A stretch of DNA of 64,000 bases from positions 551,001 to 615,000 of the forward strand of contig VFIW01000015.1 of the NCBI GenBank assembly GCA_006386115.1, read 5' to 3'. Position numbers and translations under genes: made by a program. Below the pieces are notes generated by a model, which was not told the origin of the DNA, searched no databases, and saw only the letters and a list, made by a program, of their open reading frames with translations. This stretch comes from Globisporangium splendens (lineage: Eukaryota > Oomycota > Peronosporomycetes > Pythiales > Pythiaceae). The stretch's first letter is position 1. Every line of letters starts with the position of its first letter. Shown one piece after another: positions 1 to 11,442 of the stretch.

Positions 1-2
1 AG

Positions 3-179
3 AAGCGCGCCAAGCTGATCTTGCAGGAGAACGAGGAGATCAGGAAGCGCGCCGACAGTCTGCAGCAGATGGAGGAGCGCAAGGCTTCGTTCCACGAAGA
101 CCGGCTGCGGAAACGTGCCGAGCAGCGCGAGTCGCTGCGCGCCAAGTACAGTCTCTCGTCCAGCACGTCGGCTGTGTAG
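3..179 (+). CDS. C-terminal end of a coiled-coil protein (5' end outside window)
   Basis: Frame 3 is open from the window edge to a TAG at 177-179 and gives 58 residues. They are almost all charged or amide (runs such as LQENEEIRKRADSLQQ) and then a short Ser/Thr tail ending SSSTSAV. The heptad-like spacing of Leu, Ile and Ala among Glu, Lys and Arg suggests a coiled-coil C-terminus. The start and any upstream domains lie outside the window, so no function can be given. Confidence 0.6.
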   Translation, partial: KRAKLILQENEEIRKRADSLQQMEERKASFHEDRLRKRAEQRESLRAKYSLSSSTSAV

Positions 180-1561
180 TCCGACAACGTTCGTACCCCT
201 GCGTTCGTATGATTTATGGCTCTTTTTTGTGTTATTGAGCTAGGCAAGAGAGATCTTTTTGGGTACTTGAGGAATCTTCGCAGCTATTCATCCGCTGGAT
301 GCTGCTCTCGATGAGGCTCATTGATAAAGTCTTATCCAGAGCAGCTTCCAGTAAATGTATAGCTGCGGGGTTTCTCTCGTGCTCATAGTTTTTGGTCGAT
401 GGTATCTAATGTCCACGTACGTTTGGTGGTCGATGCGATTGTTTCTGTCGTTGTACTTTCTTTACTTTTCGATGATGATTAGTGCGATTTGTTGAAGTCT
501 CAGGTACGTTGACGTCACAAAAGTCACCAGCATTTTCTCCATTGCTAGGATTGCATGAATGCGCACTGATGGCCCAATGAGAAGCCTTCTCATGCGCTTC
601 ATAATATGAAGTCCATATTATGAACTTGAGGGTCCTTCATATCTTTCAGCTCTTGCTTGTATGACGTTGTCACCGCGTCTTGCAGCAACTGGTGGATTTT
701 CGTCTTGCTTCACAAAGATTCCAGAGCCTTTGCATATCAAAGCAAGAGTCACACAACTGGTATTGTGTGTACTTGAGGGCCGCACTTTGCCCAAAAGTGA
801 CGAGCCCTGTCTCGAGTAAGTTGACTTCACCTTATGGAGGCAATTTTGCAAGTGAAGGGCATAAGACTCATGCAGTTCGGAAGCATTACGATATGGATGG
901 CACTGGTGGGCACTCCACCGAATATGCGTGGACAGAAAGAAGAAGGGAGTCAGTGTGAATGCTTTCTTGCTATCTGCGTTTCCATTTCAAAATACCGGTG
1001 AAAGAAATGTTTCTTGGCACACTCCATTTTCTATCTTTCTCTTTACTGTATAGTGTTACCGCACATTTTCATAGAAAGGGCATGTAATTTACGGATGATT
1101 GTTGGCTGCTCTTGGTCTGGGATCGCATTGTGCTGGTAATCGGCGTGCTTTCGACGATTGGATTGCCCACACTGGTGCAGATCCCATGTTCTTTTGTACA
1201 GACACTGTGCCTGAGGCTACTTGATTGAAAGCATGCTGCGTAAATAGGCGTTTTGCAGCACGACGTCGTGCCACGTCTACGCGACGCTCTGTTTTTGCCT
1301 GCTTGGGATCCTCGTCAATGCACGCAACCATGCTTGTTTATTTATCTCAAGCCGCAGCAAACCAAGCAATTCTAGTTGATCAATTTAATAATGTCTGTGC
1401 AATATTGCTATCTACCATCTTACTTCCGTGAATAAACACCTTCCTCCATTCTGAAGTACGGGATAAACCATATTTACATCATTATAGCAACTCTCTCGCT
1501 CTAATAGTGATTATACGAAATATAGGATAATAGCAATAATCTACACACCTCTTGCTTTGCA
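180..1561. other. Intergenic stretch with no supported gene
   Basis: Only short overlapping frames with no protein-like composition or family motif occur. It holds the 3' flank of the upstream gene and the 3' flank of the minus-strand TVP38 gene, which ends at 1562. No structured RNA or repeat was recognised. Confidence 0.6.
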
Positions 1562-2788
1562 TTATGCTTCCTCAATACTCGTGCCATACACATGGGCAGC
1601 ACTTTCGGCGCTCGAAGCCGCCACGGTCTCCTCCTCTGCGAGCGCTAAGATGTGCTTCCGCGTGTACACGCCGATGAACACGAGCAGCGAGAGTGCGCTG
1701 GCGGCGCCGATAATCAGCACGATGATCTCCGTCTGCTTGGACGCGCTGTCGTGGCTCGAGAGCAGCATCGTGAGATGCTGCGCGGCGTGGCCAGAGTACA
1801 CCCAGATGATCGAGAACGGCAGCCCCGTGAGCAGCGCAGCGGCGCAGTACACGGCGAACTTGACCTCGAGCACGCTGAGCCCGTAGTTCTTGATCGCGAT
1901 CGGGAAAAACGCGATCCGCGTCAAAAACACGATGAGCACCTGCCGCTTCCGCAGCAGCGACTGGAACGCCTTGAACACTGGATGCCCGCGCTCCATGTAC
2001 GCACGCACGCGCTTCCGACACAGGTATCGGCCGATCAGGAACGACAGCACCGACCCGAGCAGCTTGCCGATCGTCGCGAGCAGTAGACCGAGCCAAAAGC
2101 CGAAAATGTACCCTGCGAGAAGCTCAAATGCCGTCGATGGGAAGCTGTACATGAAGCAAAAAGCAATTAGACGTTCGTTAGAGATAGTTCAGTAGCGCTT
2201 TTCCATTTCGCATGCGCTCAAGGCTCACCAGAGGATGATAAACGTCGTGAACGCCAGCACGTAAACAAAAGATCCGACTGCCTCATGCGTCTGTGTAAAT
2301 ACAAAATAAAACCAAAAGAGCATGCGAGCAACGTCAGATAAACAACAATCTTCATGCAGCATCAATAGCAAACATGCTAAACGCACCTGGATCCATTCGA
2401 TGACGCTGTTGAACTCATCCGTGCGGATAAACCGGAAGATCATAAATGACGCGAGCAAGCCGACGCCAATGACACCCAGCAGAAATAGACCCTTTTGGCA
2501 CATCTTCCAGTTGCGGCTGCGCGCCATGTCGGAGAATCTTGTCTTCAAACGCTTGCGCTGCTGCATCATGCGCGACTTCTCCTTACACCGCGACATGCTC
2601 GCCGACGCGGTCGACGCCGCCGTCACCGTCGACATGCGCGAATTGCTGCTCTTGTCGTCCAAGTGGTGAATGTTGATCGTCGTGAGCGACGACACGGCGG
2701 CGAACGGCGGCGCGGGCTCGGTCTGCAGCGTCGACGGCGCTCCGTCCGGGGACCCCATCGTCTCGACCGCTTCGTACGCCGGCAGCAT
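1562..2788 (-). CDS. TVP38/TMEM64 (VTT/SNARE-associated Golgi) family membrane protein
   Basis: Three exons on the minus strand: 2788-2387, 2290-2229 and 2144-1562 (348 aa). The 96- and 84-nt GT-AG introns keep frame. The join of exons 2 and 3 recreates the family signature FPSTAFELLAGYIFG followed by a Gly-rich membrane helix, GKLLGSVLSFLIGR and a later LTGLPFSIIWVYSG helix. The N-terminus (about 100 aa) is polar and Ser/Thr-rich with a basic stretch before the first membrane segment (LFLLGVIGVGLLASFMIF). Family members are multi-pass proteins of the Golgi or ER linked to lipid scrambling and trafficking. The exact substrate here is unknown. The ATG at 2788 is the first in an open exon. The C-terminus ends in a short acidic tail. 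Confidence 0.88.
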
Positions 2789-3605
2789 TACTTGCTCTTG
2801 TCGTGCTATTTAGATTTTGTGCTGGCGCAGTGGCCACGTTGGAAGAACCGAGTGGGACGTGGCGTCAAGAGACACTTGGAGACCAGAAGGATATACTTAG
2901 CGGCCACCTAGAACCTGAGACGCTGCCATGTATCCCTGTGATTGGACACAGTGCGCGCGTATATAGAGGAAGGGCGTCTTGAGCGCTTGTGGACGATGGC
3001 GGCGATCGCGAAATGAATGCTTGTGTGTGGGGTGCCGCATTCCCAGCTGGGCGGTGCCGTGCGAGCGCCACTCCCCATACAAAGTCGCTGGTAAACTGTA
3101 CATATAAGGGACTGAGCAGACAGACGACAGCATAAATTTGAGACGGATTCAGTTTGGCTCTTGTGTTATGTTGTGGGTGCGAGTGTGGAGGGGAGGGACA
3201 GGACTAATCGAAACTCAGAAGTCGGTCAAATTGATTTACTAGCTAAATTTGTGGCATAATATATGAGGAATCAGATTGAAAGCGTACGATGTTCCACTGA
3301 AAGCATGAGCCGCCTCCTGTTTTATTTGATACCCTTGCTAAGAAGGTAGACAAAATGTGTTGCAGCATGATGCTTCAGCCGTCGCTTAGGATATCGGTCC
3401 ATGTGAAAAGACGGGTCAGGAGAACCGATCATCACTCAATGATACAAAGTGATATAGGTGTGGGCCACATCACTCGCTCATACTGAACATTGTCGAGAAC
3501 AATGGGGTCCACACACTTAATTGAGTTAAAGTGGCCCACACCATTTTATCGACCAACATTCGCGCCGCCTTCAGTCCCAACAAAGCAACAGTCACAGAAC
3601 AGCAA
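2789..3605. promoter_or_regulatory. Divergent promoter region between TVP38-like and MED30-like genes
   Basis: About 800 nt between two genes transcribed away from each other. The short frames are not protein-like. I assign it as shared upstream DNA by position only; no specific element was identified with confidence. Confidence 0.4.
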
Positions 3606-4506
3606 ATGGAGGACCACGAAGAGCTCCACGCCGGCGCCGCGAATGCGACTGCCAACCACAGCAGCAACCACACACCTAGTGCTACTGCGCTGTCCAACGC
3701 GAAGGGAGGCGTGCAGCTGCTGCATGAGCTGCTCGCGATCGTGTACCACGTGCTGGAAGAGGCCAAGTACATGAACCTCAAGCCGCCGCTCCAGCCGAGC
3801 TCCAAGCTGTTCGTCGTGGACGCCATCTCGAATGCACCGGGCTCGCCGCCTCGATCTCCTGGCGCTCCAGACTCCCCCACGGACGAGCACATTGAGATGA
3901 ACGGGATCGGGTTTGGTGCCGCCCACGGCCATGGCGCCGGCGGCCACCAGCCGGTCATCCCGTACACGCCCGAGGAGATCCAGGACTCGTTTACGAAGAT
4001 CGCGCACCTGAAGAACCAGTACATCAAGATCAGCACGGAGCTCATGGAGGCTGTCAAGAAGGTCCCGACGCAAAGCGAGGGGCAGCAGGAGACTAATAAG
4101 GTATGTGCTTATGCATGTGCGGGCTGTAATTCAGCAGCGATCACCATATCACGAGCACCACAACTTTGCTTTGTTTAGGACAGCATGTTTAATTGATATT
4201 GCTGTGGCTAATTGTGCGATAGGAGTCCATGGAGAAGCTTATCCAGCGACGGAATCAGCTCCGACGAGTACGTACTCAAGTCAAAAGCATATTCTCTTGA
4301 TGGGTTCGTTTTTTAACGCGCGTCTGTGTGTGGATGGCGTATATGTCGCCATGCTTGCAATTACACAAATTATTCTGCAGGAAGTGTACGAGCGCAACCT
4401 CGTGATGAAAGGGCTGATCGACCGCCTGCGCCACCTGCAGCACTCGATCCGCCTCATGAAGGGTGGCAGTGCGTACCCGCCCAACGTCGTCATGGAGAGC
4501 GTCTAA
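3606..4506 (+). CDS. Candidate Mediator subunit 30 (MED30-like)
   Basis: Three exons, 3606-4100, 4223-4267 and 4381-4506, all joined in phase 0 (221 aa). Donors are gtatgt and gtacgt; acceptors end in atag and gcag. The middle exon encodes only 15 residues (ESMEKLIQRRNQLRR). The N-terminal third has two helices (LLHELLAIVYHVLEEAKYM), then a Pro/Ser/Gly-rich linker. The C-terminal half is a long coiled coil ending NLVMKGLIDRLRHLQHSIR, which resembles the C-terminal helix of MED30 (a family pattern of alternating Leu/Ile with Asp-Gln/Arg-Leu-Arg). Mediator bridges activators and RNA polymerase II in the nucleus. Other small coiled-coil nuclear or trafficking subunits are possible. The upstream in-frame GTG at 3531 was rejected in favour of the first ATG. 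Confidence 0.5.
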
Positions 4507-4801
4507 ACCCTCCACTTTCCTCTCTAACTGCATCTCATAAAGACCCTTACTAACCACAAAACCAGGCACTCATTACATGTTCTCATCCGCCCCTTTAATT
4601 TCCATGCATTGTGGACACGCCTGCTAAAAGCAGCCATCATGGACAAACTTTTTATACTGGTTTTTTGTGCACATGTCCCACGCGCATTCATTCCCGCGTC
4701 CTGAGTTGATGTTGAGCCATGAAGAATCTTCCTTTCTCTCTTTCCCCCTATTGCCATTCCGCAATTTGCCAAGTCCAAGCCATCAAGTCCCCAGTTCCAA
4801 G

Positions 4802-5170
4802 ATGATCCCTCCGCGCTACGTCAAGGCCGTGTCGCTCACCAACACGACGAGCCACGTCGTCAGGGTGACGGCAGTCTTCGGCTCGGACGAGCAGGCAGCT
4901 GAGGGCCACGCCAAGATCACCAAGAGCGTGGACGTCGCGCCGCACGCGCAGGTGGCGCTCGACGAGCAGGAGTACGACATGGGCAGCTGGACCGCGGTCG
5001 CGGCCCTCGAGTCGCTCAAGGTGGAGCCTGCAGATGCCGGTCTGCAAGGCGCACTGGACCACGCGCTGTTCACGCCGATGGTCGACACCATCGTCGGTGT
5101 GCTGCACGTGGAGATCCAGGCGCCAAGTGACGCCAGCAAGTACCATGTCGCTGTCGTCAGGCAAGATTAA
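4802..5170 (+). CDS. Small conserved-looking beta-rich protein of unknown function
   Basis: A single-exon frame of 122 aa starting at ATG 4802 (MIPPRYVKAVSL). Alternating hydrophobic/polar strands (SHVVRVTAVFGS, HAQVALDEQEYDMG, TIVGVLHVEIQAP) suggest a compact beta-sandwich. There is no signal peptide or membrane segment. It follows the MED30-like gene on the same strand after about 300 nt. I do not recognise the family. The codon usage and strong third-position G/C bias match the neighbouring genes, which supports it being real. Confidence 0.7.
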   Translation: MIPPRYVKAVSLTNTTSHVVRVTAVFGSDEQAAEGHAKITKSVDVAPHAQVALDEQEYDMGSWTAVAALESLKVEPADAGLQGALDHALFTPMVDTIVGVLHVEIQAPSDASKYHVAVVRQD

Positions 5171-5334
5171 ATAAGGGAGGTATGTGCTGTGTGCTGCCGA
5201 TAGCAGTGCATATAATGACCCTTCACTGCGCGTTTTGATTAGTGAGATCGCGCTTAGTTGGATACGAATATGAGTGTGAAAAAAGAGAAAATGTTGCATG
5301 CAACCACGAAATGCACTTCGCTTGTTTATCATTC

Positions 5335-5352
5335 GTGTGTGTGTGTGTGTGT
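5335..5352. repeat. (GT)n microsatellite
   Basis: An uninterrupted GT run in the 3' intergenic DNA between two convergent genes. The rest of 5171-5458 shows nothing recognisable. Confidence 0.9.
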
Positions 5353-5458
5353 ATTTGGTGTGTGACTGACTGACCATCCGACATCATTTCTGTTGTGGTT
5401 AATATAGATATCGCTAGACACGACGGCATTTTTCCCTATCCATTTGTGTTGTCTACGT

Positions 5459-7361
5459 TCAAACGATATGGTGTGCGGCCGCCGAATTCGCGGGCGGGCG
5501 ACCGTACATGACCACGGACGAGTTGTTCGACACGGGGATCGCTGATTGCGGTCGGTTGTCGCCAGACTCGGAGTCCTCTGAGTGGTACGCGCTCTCGACG
5601 TCGGACCGTGGCGACCGCGGCGTGTGCGGCGCTGGCACGTAGTTCGTCTCGGGGTTGCCCGTCGTCGGCGTGTACACACTGGAGCTCATCTCGCGCATGT
5701 TACTGCCTGTCGACGACGACGAAGTCGAGTTGTCTGCTCCTGCTGTGGACGACGGCGTGGTGACGGCCGCGAGGTTGACGTGCAGCCCAAAGCCCCGCGT
5801 CGGCGCAAACGAGCCTCGTCCCTTGCTCAGTCGCGGTCCGTTGTCGCTGCTCACGCTGCTGCTGCGCACATAGCTACCGCCAGGCTCACCGATATCCCCA
5901 CTGCGCGCACTGAGCACCTCCAGGTCTTCGTCCACTTCTGCCTCGATCACCGCGAGTTCGTCTTCTTCGCTCGGACGACTGGCCGAGACATCCGATGCGT
6001 CCTGGTCGTTCTTGTCGGCATTGTTGCTGCGCAGATCTGGACGGCGGCAGCACAGACGCGCGAGCAAAACCTGCCAGAAGCTTGGACGCGCCTAGTATTT
6101 ATAGACAAAGAAAGGATACGACGCAGCACAGATCACCAGGTTAATAATCTTTAGGCATGCAGCTTGGCAATAAATAGTTTGCTTCAAATCGGATGCACAC
6201 GTACGGAAATGTCTCCTCGTTCGCGGTTCATTTGACGCTTGCGCTTTTGCACAATGTAGTCGTACGTCGTCAGGTTCTCGATGCCTGCAATGAGAAAAGG
6301 AAGACACAAAGTGAGTATCCTGCCACATGATCATCGCCTAATGACCACAAACTTACATAAGTGGAAGTGGAAAAACGTCAATTGCGCGATGAGAAAGCAC
6401 CACGGCACCAGGAACGCGAGCATCAGCGAGTGGATGAGCTTGATGGCGAGCAACGACACCGCATTGTCATTGTTGACGCAGAGCCCCGTGCTCTCGTCTT
6501 TCGACGACGAGCATCCAAACGCGCTAGCAGCTACAAATACACACGCGCAAAATATTAGTACGACCAATGCAAGTTTACTGGCAACACTAGAGCCATTTAC
6601 GTACATCGTCTTCGGATCGCATCTGGATGGTTGACGGAGTCCGTGAGCACGTAGATGCCCAACGCGATCTGCAGCGCCAAGAGCGTCGTGGCGCCGATGA
6701 CCGAGCCCAGAAAGTGCCGGTAGTTCTTCTTCCCGACGCAGTTGTTGAGCCACTTGCAGTGGTGATCGAACACGGCCACACACTTATCGCACAGCCGGCA
6801 GTGGCGGCTGTCCTTGTGTCTATATCGAAAGAATAAACAATAAGGAGAAAATTAGCTTGCGATTGAGCATGTGCGCCAGTGTGAGGGACCAATATCATCA
6901 CGTACACGTATTGCATGCACACGTTGCAGTAGACTTGATCGTCGGCCGCACGCGCATCGCGCGGAATCTATAGAGGATAACAACACGAGAGGCAGAACAA
7001 ATTGACATCCCATTTGTTCCTGCTTCGCCATAAATGATAGGGAGCTGTGGACGTACCGACGGGCGAAGAATGCAGTCGTCCGACGGATCTGTCCCCGTAC
7101 ACACGACCACGGAGTAGACTGTAAATATACACACCGCGCCATACGCCTACCATAAAGAAACCCATATTCACACACACGTTGGCAACCGCCGCATTTTCAG
7201 CACAGATAGCATATACGTACAATGCTGCCGATGTACGCGGCGGTGACTTGCAGCAGCGGCGTGTAGAACACGAAGAAGAGCGCCATGATCGACGGAAACA
7301 CGATCCACGTCAGCACCTGCAGCAGGTGGAACGGCGGCTCCCATCCGTTCTTCCGCGCCAT
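5459..7361 (-). CDS. DHHC-type protein S-acyltransferase (palmitoyltransferase)
   Basis: Seven exons on the minus strand: 7361-7221, 7146-7057, 6967-6906, 6819-6605, 6530-6357, 6284-6205 and 6091-5459 (464 aa). All introns are GT-AG, 65-113 nt, and the frame is kept. Two membrane helices (from residue about 14, and [14 protein letters not shown]) precede a cysteine-rich domain at about 91-141 with [12 protein letters not shown] and the catalytic [13 protein letters not shown] (DHHC at 116-119). A third helix follows, then a fourth ([19 protein letters not shown]) and a TTYDYI motif matching the family TTxE element. The last exon adds a roughly 200-aa Ser/Pro-rich cytoplasmic tail. These enzymes attach palmitate to cysteines of membrane proteins at the Golgi or plasma membrane. 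Confidence 0.93.
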
Positions 7362-8383
7362 CCTTTCTGCGCTTTTCCTTCTTCTTTACTCGGTACACAA
7401 AGCAGCACTGCTTTGTCTCCTCTTTTCTTGCAGCTCCGCCGTTTAAATAGTAGTCGCTCTCCCCGTGGTTTATGGACTCGCGAATATAAGTATATGGAAG
7501 GAAACGCGTACCGCTTCAAGCGTTTCCGGACGTTGAGGCGCGCGTTGATGTTCAACCGGGACAGCCGCTCTTATTTAGCGACACAGAGCGCTGAGCTTCG
7601 CTTTATGTGGAGAGTGTGTGGATGTGTGCGCGGTAGAGACACACGTGCAGAGAGACTGACTTGGAATTTGCCTTCGCTCCTTCTTTCTTCTTCCTTCTTC
7701 TTTCTTGGTGTCGTCGCGCTTCCCTATTATTATAATGCAGGCTTTGTGGCGATAGCTGGCTAGCACCCGTAATAGTACTGAAAATACCTGGTTTGAATAA
7801 AACCTCGGGCACACGACTGAAATCCTTGAGGTGTTTTTCAAAACGTTCTGCGACGGCACAACCTGTCAAAGAGAATAATGGTGACGACTCGAAAAAGGTG
7901 CTGCTTTGGCTTTGACTGGCGTTCTGTTGGGTTCAGATGACGACCCGACGCATGTGTGGACTTTCTTTCGATTTTTGTTGAGTGTGCAGGCAGTTCGTGG
8001 GCTTGTGAAAGAGAAAACATGTGACGGTGTCTGCAAGGAAGCAACAAAACCCATCAAGCAGCATGACGCCACATTCCCGCTCCCTCGAGTTCAGTAAACG
8101 CAAAACGACTGCTCGCAATGGTACACGGTACCATGACGTTTTTCAACATGGGTGCACTTGTGGCACAACACTCTTGCGTTACGCAAGCAAGCACTGTCAA
8201 ATGGAAAATGAAACGGTCGCGCTCTGTTCAGGCGAACACTGCTGATTGCTATAAACGACAGTCGTTACTCCCACGTGCGCTCTCTCGCTGCTCGGTTGGC
8301 ATCATCGTCTCTCTCACTCTGCCCCCTCAATCGTGCTCCATCTCCGTTTGAATCGATCGAGCCCCAGATAGTCGCCAATCATC
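7362..8383. promoter_or_regulatory. Divergent intergenic region between DHHC and ARL2BP genes
   Basis: About 1 kb between two genes pointing away from each other. A CT-rich run just before the ARL2BP start (about 8275-8345) resembles a pyrimidine-rich oomycete initiator region. That is a positional inference only. No coding frame here looks real. Confidence 0.4.
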
Positions 8384-9395
8384 ATGTCGGCAACAGGTAA
8401 TGAGCCCTTGTTATGCAATTGAATTCAGTCTATGTCTGCTTGTGCTTGAGATTGACGAATGACTCTTGAATGACGGAGCAGCAGCGGATGAGCCAGAGAT
8501 CACAGATGCGTTGAAGTTCGAGGAAGAAGAGATCTTCAGCACCGACACTGGCGACAATACTGAGGCAAGTTGAAAGGAGCAAGTCGATTCCATATGAACT
8601 GAGAACAACGTGATAACCAACCACACGTTTGGCTGTGTGCAGGAGAACCAGTTTGATGAGATGATCGGCGCCTTGCAGGATATTCTGATTGACCCCGAGT
8701 TTGTGGCCCTGCAAAGCGATTTCTGCTTCCGAAATTGTGGTACGCATGCTACTGTCATTCACGTTTGCAAGAGCTAATGCCATCTTGACATTTGGCTTAA
8801 ACTGCGTGTGCATTTGTAACCGAGTAGAGGTGTTTGAAAATGTGACGGAGAATAAACTGGTCTACACGAGCATCTTCAACGAGTACGCGAATCTCATCGG
8901 TACGTTAGCAGCCTCCATTCCTTTATCCCCTCTGCACGCACTTCAGAAATAACTGTTTTACCGCCTGTCATCCCAATGGGCTCCATTAGAATCATTCTTG
9001 GAGTAGCGTTTACTGGAAAAGCTTGAGGTTCGTCGACCACACGAAAAGCACAATTCAGGAAACGTGACTTCACGTGATTTCACGCCTCGTTTCAATTTCC
9101 AATGTCTATCTGCATTGTAGTACTTCTCGATGGATGAACTCGTCCGCCAAATGCAAGAACACGAAGGTATGCTACACTCTCTCTCCAAACACTTGCTTTG
9201 TCGAGGATACCTGAGCGTAAACACGCTGATACTGTGTTCTATGATGTAGATGAGATCCCATTGGACGTGATCGATGTGCTCCAGAGCTGCTTTGACTTTG
9301 AAGAATTCAAGTCGCTCATGCTCTCGTTCAAACAAAATGAGACCCCGAGCATTGAGATCACGGGCGACGCGCTCGTCGTGTGTGGCAGCGAATAA
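8384..9395 (+). CDS. ARL2BP: ARL2-binding protein (BART domain) with an in-frame TAG
   Basis: Seven exons: 8384-8396, 8482-8564, 8643-8739, 8828-8899, 8990-9027, 9121-9166 and 9250-9395. The BART-domain pattern is clear: FDEMIGALQDILIDPEF, ENKLVYTSIFNEYANLI, RLLEKLEYFSMDELVRQ, DEIPLDVIDVLQSCFDFEEF. The family binds GTP-loaded ARL2/ARL3 and acts at cilia, mitochondria and in STAT3 retention. Two oddities. Intron 2 has a GC donor (GAG|GCAAGT), and no GT donor keeps frame. Exon 5 is required by alignment and phase but carries TAG at 9004-9006 (codon 94), where human ARL2BP has a Glu/Gln-rich helix. So the gene is a nonsense allele, has a sequencing error, or is read through. With readthrough the product would be 163 residues plus the stop position. 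Confidence 0.85.
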
Positions 9396-9587
9396 GTTTA
9401 CACCACTGCACACATTTCATCTCCATTTATTTGCATCTTGCAATGTCGACCAGATGTAAGGAAATTGGAAATCGTCAAAGCAACACCTTGTGCGATCCAT
9501 TTGCTTGCTGAGTGATACTTTGTAAAAGCGAAAAAGGATGGATAGAGTTTTTTCATGAAAGCGTAGTGTATATTGAGCTACTGAAGA

Positions 9588-11442
9588 TTACGTGATGGCG
9601 CATTTGTTGCCGCAGGTGCACCGAGACATGGCCTCGGCATCCAGTTGCTCGTCTGAGATCTCGCGGTTTTTCTACAAAACAATCCATACGTCAGAACGAC
9701 TGAGAAGTTGGCATGCCACTCACAATTTTGATACATTTGTGCAGGTTACCTTCTTCTTCTTGGCAGCTTTGGCTTTCTCTTTGTCCTTCTTCGAAACGTT
9801 TGTCGCTTTGACCTCTGTGTCTTCGCTGATCTCGTGATTCTGGCTGGAGTACAGTGCGATCGTGCTGTCGAGGACTCTCGTTTCGGACTTGCCTGCGTCC
9901 ATCAACTCGGTCTTTGCCTCGGATTCAAGACGATGCACAGAGGAGACGTCGATCGCAAGCTCCGTCTCACAAATTTCTGAGACCTGGGTCTCTGGCAGAC
10001 GCTCGTGCCTCGCCTCTTCCAGCAGCTCTTGCAAGTGCGTTTCGTCCTCACCTGGACTACTCAAGTCGTGCTCCGAACAGCTCTGTGCTATCGCGAGTGT
10101 TGTGATATGATACGCTTCGACTGCGTCTGGAAGCCGTTCGAGCACATCCACGATCTCATCTCGATCAATATCTGCTTCAACTCATCGACACTCGAAGATT
10201 CATCATCGTTGCCATCGAGCTCTTGGCTCAAGTTCTTCTTCTTCAACCTCATGTGGTGCTGGTGTGGGGTCGTTCTCTGGTTGCAACTCTCGCTGCCGTC
10301 GAGTCCACGGAGTTCGTGCTCAAGCTCTTCCAAAGTATTCTCGTTGTTCTCTACTTGCAAGTCAGCAGAAGAGTCCTTTTCCGTCTCGCTGGCAGTCTCT
10401 GCGTCCGAATCGTCGAGATGCCCCGCTTTCTTAGGAGGTGATCCAGATCCAGCCACCAAGTCCTTGAGCATGCCAGCATCCACTCCGGTCTTTTCGACCT
10501 TCGATAGCGCCATTTCAACCTACACGGCATAACACCACCGCGAAATAAAGATTTGAGTGCTTTTGCCAAATGCATTGAGTGCTAATGACGCCTGTCTTGC
10601 TACCCACTTCTTGATTCGAGAACGTCATGTGCTCGTCGTAGACCGGATGGAAGAAATGCGGCGAATACTCCTGCGAGAACTGCATAAAGTGCTGCACACA
10701 ACACATCACCTAGACACCGAAATCAAATGTCGCAGCCATACTTTTGTGAGAAGTTTCATACTTTTTCCAATTGGTGTCAAAATGAAAGCAAACACATACC
10801 TGAACCATGTTGTTCCCATCGTACAGATCACCGGTGCAAAACAGCGACAAATCGTTCATGCCGAGACTGCGGTTCGCATACGGTGAGTGAGAAGCGAGGC
10901 AACATTCCGTGCCGTCGATATGAATACGTACGCCTTGCACTGCTTCAAGAAGACTGGGATGTTCTCTCGTTCTTTCCATGGCGCCATGCGAGATGAGTAG
11001 TTTCGACTGATTGGTGAAAAGCGTCGCGCAGTGTCTGGAAACAGCTTCTCTTGCTATGAACGTTAACCGTTTGAAGTTAATAAAATCACTCGGCCAATAC
11101 TGCCGATGAATGCAAACCTACCAGCTCGCGTAGCACAATACCCGATCGAAGGGCTTCGTGCAAGTCTGTCGCGGGCAGTTTGTCGCCGAGAATCTGCTCC
11201 ATCCACAGGATCAATTCCTACAGAAGCAAAACTAAAGTTTTAGTCCATAGCGTCAGGTGTGAGAGCACCTGTGATCACATTACTACCCGCTGCCTCTTGA
11301 GGTATTCCAACGCTAAGGACTTGTTGCTCGCCCATTTCGCAGACAAGGACAGTTTGCGCTGGTGTTTGCTCATCGGCGACGCGAGTGCTGCGTCCGTCGG
11401 AGTACATTCACCCTCTGGCGATATGGTGATACTCAACTCCAT
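9588..11442 (-). CDS. Calponin-homology (CH) domain protein with acidic coiled C-terminus
   Basis: Minus-strand exons: 11442-11287, 11217-11122, 11053-10932, 10866-10800, 10709-10608, 10519 to about 10160, then to 9750, and 9671-9588. The single CH domain runs from about residue 45 to 160: LALEYLKRQR, ELILWMEQILGDKLP, LHEALRSGIVLREL, WKERENIPVFLKQCKALGM, DLSLFCTGDLYDGNNMVQ. Such domains bind actin or act as signalling scaffolds. After it come VYDEHMTFSNQE and a long Glu/Ser/Asp-rich tail ending in a Lys-rich stretch and a final exon with SRCTCGNKC. Between about 10100 and 10310 the frame changes. A 134-nt intron with a weak gtggac donor and an acceptor at gaag would restore it, but a 1-nt indel is equally possible. 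That part of the model is uncertain. Confidence 0.8.

Noticed and set aside
3470..4073. Long minus-strand frames opposite the MED30-like gene
   Set aside because: Mirror frames of G/C-rich coding DNA; no family motifs and no splice-consistent extension.
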